Source: Durusdinium trenchii
Lineage: Eukaryota; Sar; Dinophyceae; Suessiales; Symbiodiniaceae
Direction: 5' to 3'
Length of the DNA: 64,000 bases
NCBI GenBank assembly: GCA_963970005.1
Contig: CAXAMN010004213.1
Coordinates: forward strand, 302,015 to 366,014
Shown: piece after piece, positions 52,789 to 64,000 of the stretch
Position numbering within the stretch: position 1 is the stretch's first letter
Layout of the letters: each line of letters begins with the position of its first letter
Position numbers and translations under genes: made by a program
The notes under the pieces: model-generated
Database searches by the model: none
What the model was told of the DNA's origin: nothing
What the model saw: the letters and a program-made list of their open reading frames with translations, nothing else

Positions 52789-55700
52789 CATCTCCACAGA
52801 ACGTGAAACCGGTTCTGCGAAAGCGAGGAGTCGCAACCAGCATCGGGGCCAAATGCTGGGAGGACGCTCAGCTCCGCTGGAGGACTCCAAGTTGCAGTCA
52901 AGCTGGTTTAGGCTCAGAAAACCACCAACAACGCCAGAGTTATTGTATTCTTCCATCTGGTTTGCAAAAGAACAAACCACATACAGCTTTTTAAGAACTG
53001 GTTTGAGCCTTCCCCGAGCCTCGGGTTTTTAATTACATGACATGCGATTGTCTTTGAGGAGAGGCCACCGTCGATTTTGGACGCTGGCAAAAAGGTTTCA
53101 TCCAAAGGACATGAATTCAGGTTTGACACCAATACCAGTAATACTGAGCCTCGGGTGCCGGAACGACTACTGCGGAATGGAGCAGCGCATCATGCGCGGT
53201 GGTTGCGCGCGGTGGTTGGTTCCGCAGAACGAAAGATCGGTGACCTGACTCCAAGTGCACCAACATGTATGCCACCTTAGCAAAAGCGCCTTTACCCGTA
53301 ATGTGCCCTGAAAAGGGGCGTTCGGCGTAATTGGCTAAAACCAAGCTAGACTCGGTGTTGTTGGTTGAAGTTATTGAACATGATGATTGGCTTATTAGAT
53401 GCAACCAATCCAAGTTGTGGTGATTTATGATAACTCCGCCCGACAATCCTCTATATAATAGGGATCAAATACCTAGTGAACCAGGCATTCTTGAGGTGTG
53501 CCCTGGCTGTTCACGCCCAGTGTTTCTCTTCAGCAGTTCCTAGCTCTTGCCCAGCATGTTTGGCTTAGGGATTGATTGTAAATAAATCCAGCCATGGATC
53601 CAATCAAGGAAACCGTGTATTAAAATATTATAGAAATAGAGAAGGCCTGGGAGACATGCCAAATGGTTTCTGTGGCCCGGCGCAACCTTGGCGCAAAGCT
53701 GTCGAACAAACCCGATGAAGGGAGAGATTTTATGCCATCACCAAGGCGAAAGCTAGAGGACTGTGCGTGGACCATGCGTAATTCAACATAAACTCACAGT
53801 GAACCCACCAGGCAACCTTGCGTGAAACCGTGGCAGACAAGTTGTTCACAGTTTTCCGACGTTTTGTCATCCCTATATCTCGGAGTAATCGCCCGATAAT
53901 TCGGCGTAGTAATCCCTGATAATTTGGCGTACGGGCGCAATTGTCCGTAACCATGTTTCGCTTAGTCGAGGTTTCCTATATATTCTTGAACCAAATATGA
54001 GTTGCAGACTGAGTTGCAGCTGTTCTACAACCGCCCTTGTCAAGGGAGGTTGGATCATGAAAGGGCAAAGCATTCTTTGGAGAGTGATCCGGAGAAGCAA
54101 ACAAAGAGAAAATGCCTTGCCTGGCTTGGCCGTTCGTAGGGGACACATCAAGAAGGTCGGGACATTTAAGTGTGGTCTGTGGAAGCACTCGCAAACAATG
54201 GATTAATTATGATTAAATATCCCTGTCCACAGGTGTAAGGATTCCAAGGTATCCAAACTGTGGATGCCACTCCCGACTGTTCCGGCCAAATTGGCCATGG
54301 CATCTCCCACCTTGGTGTGCTCAGATTGGGAGGAGACTTGACAACGACGAACTGATAAGGAAAAGACTTGGATTCTTTTGAAAATCCTTCCGGACGTGAA
54401 GACTCATGAGACAGGTGAAAGAATGTGACCACGGTAGGGCGCCCATGGCGTCTAATACTGCTCTTTGGATGTTGTTGGATTGGGTTGATTGCTTGCGCGT
54501 TCTGCACGAGGACCTGCAGCCAATGAAGCTGCCGCTTCCTTCGCTCAAGTCTTTCAAGCTCTTCAGGGCGCCTGTTGAGAAGGCGTTGCCTCTTGGCCAG
54601 CTGTTTGGAGACATGCAAGACTGCACAACACTCAGAACCATATCATACTTCCAAGCCCCCAAAGAGGGAAGATCGGCGCCGGTCATCACCGCTAGCTGAG
54701 GACTCCTCGTTCGCCCCTGCCACAGGGGAAAGGCGAAGCGCTGATGAAGGGCAGACCAAAGCGTCCAAATTCGAAAGCGAAACGATCCACGTGCAAGATC
54801 CTTTTTCCGGGATTTGATCCCGAGCAACACGAGGAGCCGAGGGCCTCAGTCCGTCGCGCGTTTTGGATGGTGAAATTACTGTGCCAACTGGTATGTTTTT
54901 GGTCAGTAAATGTCGGTATTTAATTGCTTTATAGTCATTGTACCTTTGAACAAGTGTGGGTCTCCAAATGAGCACCAAATGAAACCCACAGGTACATCAC
55001 AGACCAACAAACAGAACACTCAGCTTTGCTTTCTTGAGGAGTCCATTTTGAACTTGGAATGGTTGACAGGACTTCGAACTGGTCCCACGCATCATCGGAC
55101 GCAATGGGTGCAACGTGCAATGGATTGCGAGCACCACTTGCAAAGTGCGAGTTCGTGGTCGCGGCAGCGGCCATTCGGAGATCCACGACAACGGAGAGTG
55201 CAAGGACTCGCTTCTGCACACACACACACAGCAGCAATGATACGTACAAGAGAAAGTGAGAAAAGAGACAGGATAATTGAGTAACAAAAGCAACCAGATC
55301 CCAATTAGCAAATTGTTGTATATTTTGGGCTCCTTTTACTCAGAGCGTCAGCCCTTTTCCATTTTAGTTACAGTTACAGGAGGCGGAGGTTCCACTTGAG
55401 ATTTCATTGAGCTGTGCCTCTTCAGAAGAGCCGGAGACCGCTGTGCAAAAGGCGTCGAAACTCATGAAGGTGCTGTGTGGAGAACTTGGAAAGTGTGGGT
55501 GTTGGTGGAGCAGGGTGCTTTGGTCTACTTGTTTTAGAAACCTTGATTGCTGGCAACATTCAAACTTGCCCTGGTTTAGCCCTTTCCTGTCAAGTTAAGT
55601 TTGCATTCACACAATCCACTATTTCACAGTGTGGATTTCAGGCAAAAAGGGCATGTGGTTTGCGATGTCTAGATTCATTGTGTTGTTTGCTTTGGAGGTC

Positions 55701-58700
55701 TTGGAACGCCACTTCATCGCATATTGTCGCAGCAAGGGTCTACCGTGTTCAGGAAGCTCTACACTCTACAAGCTTGCATAGATGAATGCCTTTGAAAAGA
55801 TCATACGTGAGGAACCCCTGGCATAATTTTTTACCGAGATGCCATTGTGCCCTGATTTCAGTCAAATTCATCCAAAAGCGCCGAATCCCAAAAAGAACGC
55901 GGAGGAATATGAGAACTGGCGACGTGAAAACGGTTTTTGTATGTTTTCAATTGTGTTCATTTGTTACTGGTAGATTCTCAAGATGTTCATCTTGCCAGTC
56001 TTACCACGCCCTTCCCAGCCCCCTTCCCAAACCAAACCACAGGGTGACCATCCACAGTTTGGGCTTAAGGCTAGAAGCCGCGACTAGACTTCGACTTCGA
56101 CGAACCGTGCTGGAGCCGAACAGGCCGCGGGGGAGCCGTGGATTTGGACTGCCACGGAAGACGTTCGAAGCTTTCACCCCCAAAACGAAGCGTCGAAATA
56201 CGATGCTTGGAGAGCATCGAGAATCCGGAATTCCATCGACGTGTCGCGCGCCTGCAGGAGGTCTGCACTTGTCCATTGCACATGGCCATCTCCTGCCAAC
56301 GCGAGCCAACCCGTCGCCAACCGGGAAGTCACCCGGTTACGTGTTCGGTCTTCGTCCACCTCGTCGGGGGAGCTCGGAGAGATCGAGGACCTTGGGAGGT
56401 GGAAGATATACACTCCATGTGTCAATACATTGGGCCGGATTTCAGGGGTCGTATGCAGTTCTCTTCCAGTCCCATGGAGTGTGTTTGGGATACGGGTGTG
56501 TAGCTCCTGTCGGGCGGGCCGACTTCGCCGTCGCCGACTTCGGGGCTCGGACGACCCAAAAAGGCCGAGCAGGGAAAGACACCAGGAGTCACGTGAAGTA
56601 CGGGGTGGTTTTGAGATATTTTGAGTCCCATCCAGGGGCTGTGGATGTGACAGGGGCATCCCGACTTCCTGCCGAAGGTGACTGCTGGCACAAAAGATCC
56701 TGTTCAGAAGCTTCGTGGTCGAACTCTTGCGTTTCATGATGTGGTCCTCTCCTAGCTGCAGCTGCCTACCTCGAGGCCAGCTGGAGATGGGCAACTGGAG
56801 ATGGTCAATTTACACACGGGAGATGCTTTGCACAGGTTGGTTCACACATCCCGTTCCATTTGGTTGCATGTCCCGAACCGAATTCGAGATCCTTTCGGGA
56901 GACCTGATGAGATTTCGAGACTCGTTGACCAGTTAGTTATATTAGGTGAATTGGACTCCCAGTTGGACTCCGGTTTTGGCCATCTGGAACAAAACGTGTT
57001 CCAGGCTCGTGGACCTTCCGAGAATTTGGCGATGGAGATCCACAAGAGGTGGGGCTTCGATTGGTAACCCCTTGGAAGGTGTTGTGTTTTTGTTGCTGCT
57101 GGAATCCTGGCTGATCTCGGTCATGATCTCAGTCTGTCAAGCACCTCCTTTTTCAGGTTCGAAAGATCAGAAACTCAAAGCCTGGAAGACTGAACTCAAT
57201 TGCAGCCCCTGGCAGAGCCCCATGCAGCCTCTGCCTTCCTTAGAAACCTCAAGGCAACTCACAAATTTGGTTTCTGGTCAGTCACCAATCCACGTGCAAT
57301 AGAGGCCACCGGCCACCCCCCCAAAAAATGCCTCAAACGTCCCAGAAGACCGTGGAAGCAGCAAGAAACCGTCCACGGACATGCGGCAGTCAACACCGTG
57401 CTGGAGCGATGCAAAGCGATGGGAAGCGATGGAAGTTCATGGTCACAAGAGGTCTAAGTGACGTGAAGTAAGTCACAGATCCCGAAAATGGGCGGATCTT
57501 ACATAGAGTTTGTGTCAAAGTGGAACGCTTCACAAACCCTGTGCTCCTAGTTGCGCCATCTACCTCTCCAATTTGCTTTGATATGCGCTTGGGATGTTTT
57601 CTTGAATGCACGCGGTTTCTTTTCTGCATTCACTGTGCCACCTACCTGGCAAAATTTGAGGTAATATGAGGTAATTATCGTGTTGGCGCAATTTGAAGAG
57701 TCTTTATGTTTGCGCGCCTTTCGCACGGACGTCGATCGTTGCCGAGTCGAAACGCCTGCATGTTCACGCTGGTCTCGTTGCCAAATCGCCTTAGGGGTGT
57801 CCCATTCAGGTGAGTCTGAAGTGGGTCTGGAGTGGGTCTGGAGCAGGATGAACAGGCCCCAACTCTCAGCTTGGATGGTCTCAGCCTACCTCAAGCCCTT
57901 CAAAAAGTTGGTGTGGGCCTGGACTCCAGTGGACTCCGGCTCCTGCTGTTCAAGGACAAAACATCTTGCGCCACCTGGGTGGGGTAAAAGGATTGGCTTG
58001 ATCTTACCATGCAATGCACATGATTCACACTCCTCAAGTGGAGGCGAGTCGGGAAAGTTGGAACTTGGCTCGGCTGATCTGCTGGAGTCCCCCCCTGTTT
58101 CTTCCTTCAATCGGCAAGTGACCAAACAACCGCATGTACCCTCCGACCTTGAGAATCCTTGGTGACAGCTGGCCAGTTTTACCAGTTTTTCGAGCTGTCC
58201 AGAACAGTGGACCTCTGACTCAGGTGTTCTGTACGGGGCTGGCCACCAGAAAAGTAACCCCCAGGTCCAGAATAAGTCATCCCCAGGTCCATCAAGTTCC
58301 CAAGCGTTTGGTTTGACAAGCAAAAAGCATAAACATCTGAAATCCTCTGGCTTGCAAACTCCACAGGAAAACCGAAGCTGAATGAACTGCCACAAGAAAA
58401 CCAGCTGGCAGAAACCAGTGCCACACCCAAGACTGTCGTTGTTTCAAGCAGAATGGAAGTCCATAATCCAGATCAGACATGTTCTGTTTTACCTTAAGGA
58501 TAGCTTCATATTTTTTGGTAAAATACTACAGTGAAGCGAACAAGTCGGAAAGGGGTCCCTCGAGGCTTGCATACAAGACCACCCAATTTGGGTGTTTTTT
58601 TCCACCGATATGAATCATGGAGTCATGACCCTCCAGAAACGATTCAGGGATGTCTGAAGCATTCCCAACTGTCGGGGTTTCGACGCTATTTGTCCCAACT

Positions 58701-59440
58701 GCTTTCTTTTTGCGTCTTCAGTGCCTGTCTCCGCAGGCCGCGGCAGAGAAGACAGGCGGTGTTCGGGAGACAATGCGGTGCCGCTGGTGCCGAGTCACAG
58801 TTGGAGCTCCTGTAGACCGCCCAGGTTGCTGTCCTGCCAGTCAGGCCGTTCGCGAGCACATCGCGGGCGATTCTCCGCGTGAGAGTTGGACGGGACATTT
58901 CTCCGCTGAAGCGAAGGGTCAACAGATCCCAAACAAAAGAAAGCTCGGTTAAGGAGTTTTGAAAGAATGTCTTGTCCATCAAGCCTGCTGTCATCGAGTG
59001 TGTCCTTCCTTCGTCACCACATGTCCTCTCTGGGAGGGTTTATAGATGGTACATCAAGCTCGGAGCTTCGCGGAATCGCTGTGAACAGCATGTCGAAACG
59101 ACGGCCCATGAACAGCCCGGCACGTCCGACCACCGGTGCCTTGGGGAAAAACTGGGGCAACCCGTTGGATGGCCGCAGTTGATGGACCTCGGCGGCTTTC
59201 GGGAGGTTGGAGGCTTGGACACTGTGGAACATGTGCCCCATCCTCGCCACATGGTGAGTCAGCAGGCCCTTTTGGAACTTGGTGAGTGACCGGAGGTGTT
59301 TTGCATGTGAGTCAGTGATGTACTAAAATTGGGAGACCTCCCTATTTAACGAACCCTGAAAGAAATAAGGAAAATTGATGGACCAGTCTACCCAGCCGAT
59401 CGGAAGTCTTATTATTGAAATACACACCATGTCACCCAAC

Positions 59441-59552
59441 AAAGCCTATGGATCCACATTGACCCTCTTTTTGAGGGTGATTGGAGGCACGTTTATGTAG
59501 ACGCTGGGAGGATCCAAACACCTTCTAAGGAGCTATTTGGATCCCTAGGGGA
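59441..59552. repeat. Diverged relative of the 5926-6044 inverted repeat
   Basis: The left part (GGATCCACATTGACCC ... GAGGGTGATTGGAGG) and right part (GGATCCAAACACCTTCTAAGG ... GGATCCCTAGG) keep the same words and the foldback arrangement of the 5.9-kb element, with many substitutions. Confidence 0.55.
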
Positions 59553-60802
59553 AATGAACACTAGCAGTAGCATTCACATTCACACAAACATGATGAAAAA
59601 ACAATGTTTAGTTACTTTTTCTCGGGACGGACACAATTGGTCCTTTATCCTTTTGGTTGTCCAATTCCATTTTTAGTGGGGATCTACTTTTCGACCTATT
59701 TGGGGGCCGAGACAAGAGAAAACGATCGTCTCAAAACGTTCGTGTGGTCACCGTGGAGAGGACAGTCCAAATCCGACGCGGTGGGTTAACCTTCAGTTCT
59801 CCCAAACTACGTGGCACGCGTCTGATTCGTGTGAACTCACCATGGGCCATGGATGTGACTGGGCCATGGATGTTGAACACTGAGATGGTGTGGCAGTGTG
59901 TTCTGCCAACCCTAACAGTTTTTATGTCACAAGTAGCAACCTGTCCAAGTTACTTTTTTCCTGCCCGCTTCACAACTCTCGGGTCACGGCAATGAGGGCA
60001 AAGCCGATCCAGCTTCTAAACTTCCCCACATGCACATGCATTGGGTATCTCATATCCCATTCCCTGCAACGGTAGTAGATGATGGATCATAAAGGCCTTT
60101 CTTAAAACAGTATTACTCTTACAGGTCATGAAACATACCTAACAGGTCACTGCATGTGTGGACTTGTTTCCGGATTGATGCAGGTAGGATCAGGTCAGGA
60201 CGTGCCGAATTTTTGATGGGATTTACGTGCACAGATTCTCACGAGTTTCATGTAGGACTTGTGGCAATGTTGTTCTTTAGCTTGGCAATCAAGGATGGGC
60301 CCAACTCTTCATGTTTCATAGTGTAAAGCTCTGTGTAAAGAATTGCCCTGCAGAACCCCCCCCCAAAAGACTGTATATTATAGCCGTTGAAAGATCGAGC
60401 ACCGCCAATGTCCAAGATGCCGTGGCTTCGCTATGAAGACCGTGGAATTCTTGAGTGCACGTCGTGGTCAACATCATTCAACATCAACCCATGCTTCAGG
60501 TCGGGTTTAGTTACTAAACCATACTAAACCTCTCAGACCAAGTGCACCAGATTCAGATCCTGCCTGGATTCACTTGGACATACTTGGACAGAATCCTTCC
60601 GTAATTCAACTGAGCTTTGCTGATGTTAGCTTGATAGATTCCTAGTGTCGTGCGTCGGTGCTGCGTGCGAACTCGCAGCGCGTCCAGCACCACATCGATC
60701 GGGTCCGATGCTTGGCTTCTCTGGGACCCTGGGACCCACGGACACCGAGCGATCCGAGCGACCGACGTTGTGACCAGTTCAGTGAATTTGAGATGTTGTG
60801 AG

Positions 60803-60892
60803 CCCAGACGCTCCTGGACCCTCATATGGAGGGGTCGGACCCCTCAAATCCCGGTTTTGAGGGACCCAAGGGCTGTGAACGGAGCGTCTGGG
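60803..60892. repeat. Dispersed repeat closed by a perfect 12-bp stem
   Basis: CCCAGACGCTCC (60803-60814) is the exact reverse complement of 60881-60892. The interior has further self-complementary blocks (GGAGGGGTCGGACCCCTC and GGTTTTGAGGGACC). A related block order occurs at 24850-24965. Confidence 0.65.
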
Positions 60893-63800
60893 AGGTGCCA
60901 AAGCCGGGAATGACCGGGTCAATACAGGTTCCAACCCGGAGCTTTGGCATCGGGGATCTTTGAAGCGATCGGACATGATGTCCGTTTCGATGAAAACACC
61001 GACCTGGCGAACGAACTTCACGAAGGACATGATGGTCCGAGCAAAGGAGGGCAACAAAAAGCCCACCGCGACGAGAAACTCCACGTCGTATGTCCCAGTC
61101 GCTGCTGTGGTCAAGGCGAACAGACTGGCCTCAGGTGGAGCCGATCGTGGCCAAAACGATGCGGCGATCAGCCTTGTTGGACAGCCGTTTTCGTGGGTGG
61201 TCGATGGTGGACAGCCGTTTTCCTGGGTCTTTTGTGGGCGCAAATTGGGGGTTCTTTCCAGCAAGTCAACAAGAAGACACACATCAAAAGGATCTATTCC
61301 AAGACCTTCATCACTCAGTCAGTCGTTGGAGATCTCCAACAGGAGAGCACGACCGCGAGTCAGTCGCACGACGCTGGCGTCAGTCAACCTTCAGTCGTCT
61401 ACGACTCTCAACTTCGTGGGCCTCTCAACTGTATGCATACAGTGGGCATGGAAGAAGTGAATCGAAGTTGACCCAGACACGACCTGTCTGGGACTGGGAC
61501 TGCCGATCAAGCCAGGGGTGGTTGACTGGGGGTTGGGGAGGCAGTCCTATGGCAGTCCCATGGAGTGTCTGGGTAAAGGATGTGCAATCCGGGTACTTTT
61601 TTGAAGAGGCAGCCAGAGTCGTTAAACAGTGATTCCGTTATGGGTTCTATTTCCGATCGGATCTTGCCAGTCCAAACCTATAGTCTATTATTCATGATCA
61701 AACCTCCGCATGGTGGCTAACATATATCCTCCAAGAGGGGCGATCCCTACTACAAGTCGTTTTTTTGGAGAATGCAAAATGCACTGAGAGAAGTTAGTGA
61801 AACATCACCCACCAGGACCGTCTCTGTTCGTGACCTCTTTCACTGTGACCGTCTCTGAGACGTCACCTGATAAACAGGACCTTTCTGTTGTGACTGAACA
61901 TCCTGGGGGTCTCAAGGACGGTCATGAACATAATCCTGGAAGTGCATTATAAGTCCTTTTATTAAGTTCTTAATTTCACCTTTGAAATTAAGTGAAGTCC
62001 TTTTTGGGGGGTGAATCACGGTGAATCCCCTGAAGAACTCCTTTTCTTTCCTTAGAACATGTATGAACATGTCTTTTCTACGATTTTTTTCTCGGTTCAG
62101 TCGATTGATGTTGATTGTTCTGCTAACGCCTGCAGAATCCCCGTGTTCTTTCACCAAAACCAATATTGAGGACTTGCTCAACCAAGGAGGCGTCCAACAG
62201 ATATTCTTGTTTGACAGACCCATGTCATCGGCGGCCAGTTCTTTGGACTGGCCGTAGGCTGAGCGTGGCTGAGTAGGCAGAGTCAGTCAAATATCAAGAA
62301 TGATGAACATATCAAATAGACAAATGGGTGTGTCTTGAGGAACCACAATCTTCCAGTGTGGGATGCCTAGTTGACGGTAAACCCTTTAAACACTACGACA
62401 GTTACCCCTGGGCCTCACATTGAAGGTGATTGCCGAGCACGCGGAGCTTTGCAGATCGAACACTGTGGTTTTTGGCTCTTGGAACCGAGGCCAATCACGT
62501 CGTAAACGGTCCTAAACCGTCCTGAACTCCAAAACCGCCGCAGCCGCGAAGCTTCCACCTCATGCCAGGACGGCTGGCGGGGCTGCCGACCGAACCCTTG
62601 CTTCGTCACCGCCCCTGATGCTTGCGCGAGCGACCCGTCGCCACGGAAGGCTCGGGTCCGGACCCCGACGCCCAGGAGAGCGATGACACCAGCAGCCTCC
62701 AGGACGCGACGAGGACGCGGAGGGGAGGAGTGACTTGGACGGCTGGCGGGCCGGCACAGGTGCCTCAAACCCCCCCAACCCGTTGCGCGCTTTGTTCGCG
62801 GCGTGGTGGGTTTGGTGGACCCTCAGGGTGTGGGACTTGGGACATGTGCCAACGCTTCGGTGGCGACCCATCGGGTCGTTCGAAGGGGTTACGTCAACGG
62901 ATGAACGGTTACGTCAACTCGGAGGGTTCGAAACTAGCTCACCACTGTTATGAACGTGCACAAAGAGTGAAAGCTACTTTTTTTATTGACCCACGCTCAT
63001 GGAAACTTGATTGGAACATCTCCTGCGGAGTCTAAGAATTATCCAGTGAGCATCTTCTGCAGTAGCACCCGCAACAATGTTCAAGCGTTTCAATATGTTA
63101 CAACGGCATTTACCTGGATATGTTCACAATCAGGTTTGACCAAACTCATACCTATAAGCGGAGAGGGCTTAAGGAGTGTTAAATAGTATTCACAATCCAA
63201 AAGCTTCCAAGACCAGGACGGCAAAGAATCTTTAAAATCTTTAAAGCCAGTGGAGCAGGCAAACATGAAGTTCTGTATGCAAGCTGCAATCAAACAAGCA
63301 GTTGCCTGATGCTCTGGCCGTCTGGCCTACCCTCTAATCTCCAAGCCGTGTCTAAGAAACCCATAGAGTCTGAGTCTAGGTACCTCCTTTTCACATGGTC
63401 GAACGGAGGTGACGACGGACGGAAGTCGCATGGTCTTACGGCCTTTCAGGGACTTGATGGCCGGATGGTCCTGGACCAATGGCAGGACCCTCCCAAGCAT
63501 CCAACTCCAGCCATCAAAGGACACCTGGTTGGTGTGTTCAACCCACTTGAAGGACCCATATTAGTGAGGGTCCAATCATCCCCAAGTATAGGGTTGAAAA
63601 TAAACAGATCCGAAACCATCACCGTCCGAAAACAAACAACAAATACCTAGCTAGGGATCCCAAGCAAAGTTCACGTACTCACCGTCCGGACGGTAAACAC
63701 GGCCGCAACGGGAAGTGCTACACGTTCCCAATGTCATGGTAGAAGAACAGTTTCTGTGCAAAGAAACTGGAGAGAGCATCCGTGTTCTCTGGCTGCTGGT

Positions 63801-64000
63801 ATGAACATGTATCACTCCATCTGAAACCTGCGGCCGCAATGGGACTATGCAAAAAAACAAACACGGATACAGGTTGAAAGATGTTCTTCCCCCACTTGAT
63901 CCACTTTTCAAGACTGGCTTCAATAGACTGACCCAGCTACCCATGCAAGAAGTATAGATGTGTTTCTCGTGCGTCGTTCGTCCATGGAACCATACGTGCC

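Larger units (their letters stand above)
52789..64000. other. Long gene-free stretch at the right end
   Basis: About 11 kb with no gene I can support. The longest frame (55786-56739, plus, 317 codons) has no recognisable motif and is accompanied by a long antisense frame in a CpG-rich segment. Noted structures are the foldback relative at 59441-59552, the stem-bearing repeat at 60803-60892, CA repeats at about 55218-55232 and a CpG-rich patch at about 62500-62900. Confidence 0.5.

Noticed and set aside
55786..56739. 317-codon plus-strand open frame
   Set aside because: No recognisable motif, Arg/Pro/Ser-rich composition from a CpG-rich segment, and a long antisense frame over the same region. 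Insufficient to call a gene.

Overview
The window looks like nuclear DNA of a dinoflagellate, most likely a Symbiodiniaceae coral symbiont. The evidence is: genes cut into many short exons by 58-103 nt introns, with both GT-AG and GC-AG ends; exon-encoded motifs I recall from large, uncharacterised dinoflagellate protein families; a Copia polyprotein of the type abundant in these genomes; and long non-coding stretches full of minisatellites and hairpin repeats. Species identity is inference. No rRNA, tRNA, CRISPR array, operon or bacterial gene was found. A 10-N assembly gap lies at 41303-41312.

Layout. 1-1395 is a 38-bp minisatellite. 4616-5252 is a 37-bp minisatellite whose units each fold into a hairpin. 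8055-14129 is one insertion flanked by perfect 19-bp direct repeats. It holds a decayed LINE reverse transcriptase/RNase H (minus strand, 8221-11296) and, upstream on the same strand, a decayed ~850-codon gene of unknown family (11472-14084). 14149-26800 has no gene I can support. 26801-29263 (minus) is a multi-exon gene of a dinoflagellate family of unknown function. 29728-37950 (minus) holds many exons of one or two genes. These include a Lys/Glu-rich exon with an AT-hook-like motif and a cluster of small exons that splice in frame into a methyltransferase-like domain. 41160-41383 is a CTA microsatellite. 43761-52788 is a structurally complete Copia-type LTR retrotransposon (minus strand). 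52789-64000 has no gene I can support.

The most interesting object is the Copia element. Its two terminal repeats are identical and only 52 bp long, flanked by a 5-bp target duplication (GGACC). One base inside the 5' repeat is a 13-nt primer binding site resembling the plant initiator-tRNA-Met site. A single uninterrupted frame encodes Gag with a zinc knuckle, an aspartic protease, a Cys/Ser/Thr tandem repeat, a methyltransferase-like domain, integrase, reverse transcriptase and RNase H. It ends in a C-terminal module with hydrophobic segments and a small Cys/His cluster. The methyltransferase-like domain shares its motif order (SG-rich loop, PxC, EQP, YPxG...AL) with the host-type gene at 32700-34279, so two unrelated loci in one window carry the same kind of domain.

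Limits: exon joins were made by eye from splice signals and reading frame. Family recognition is from memory, with no database search. Gene ends for the multi-exon loci are approximate.
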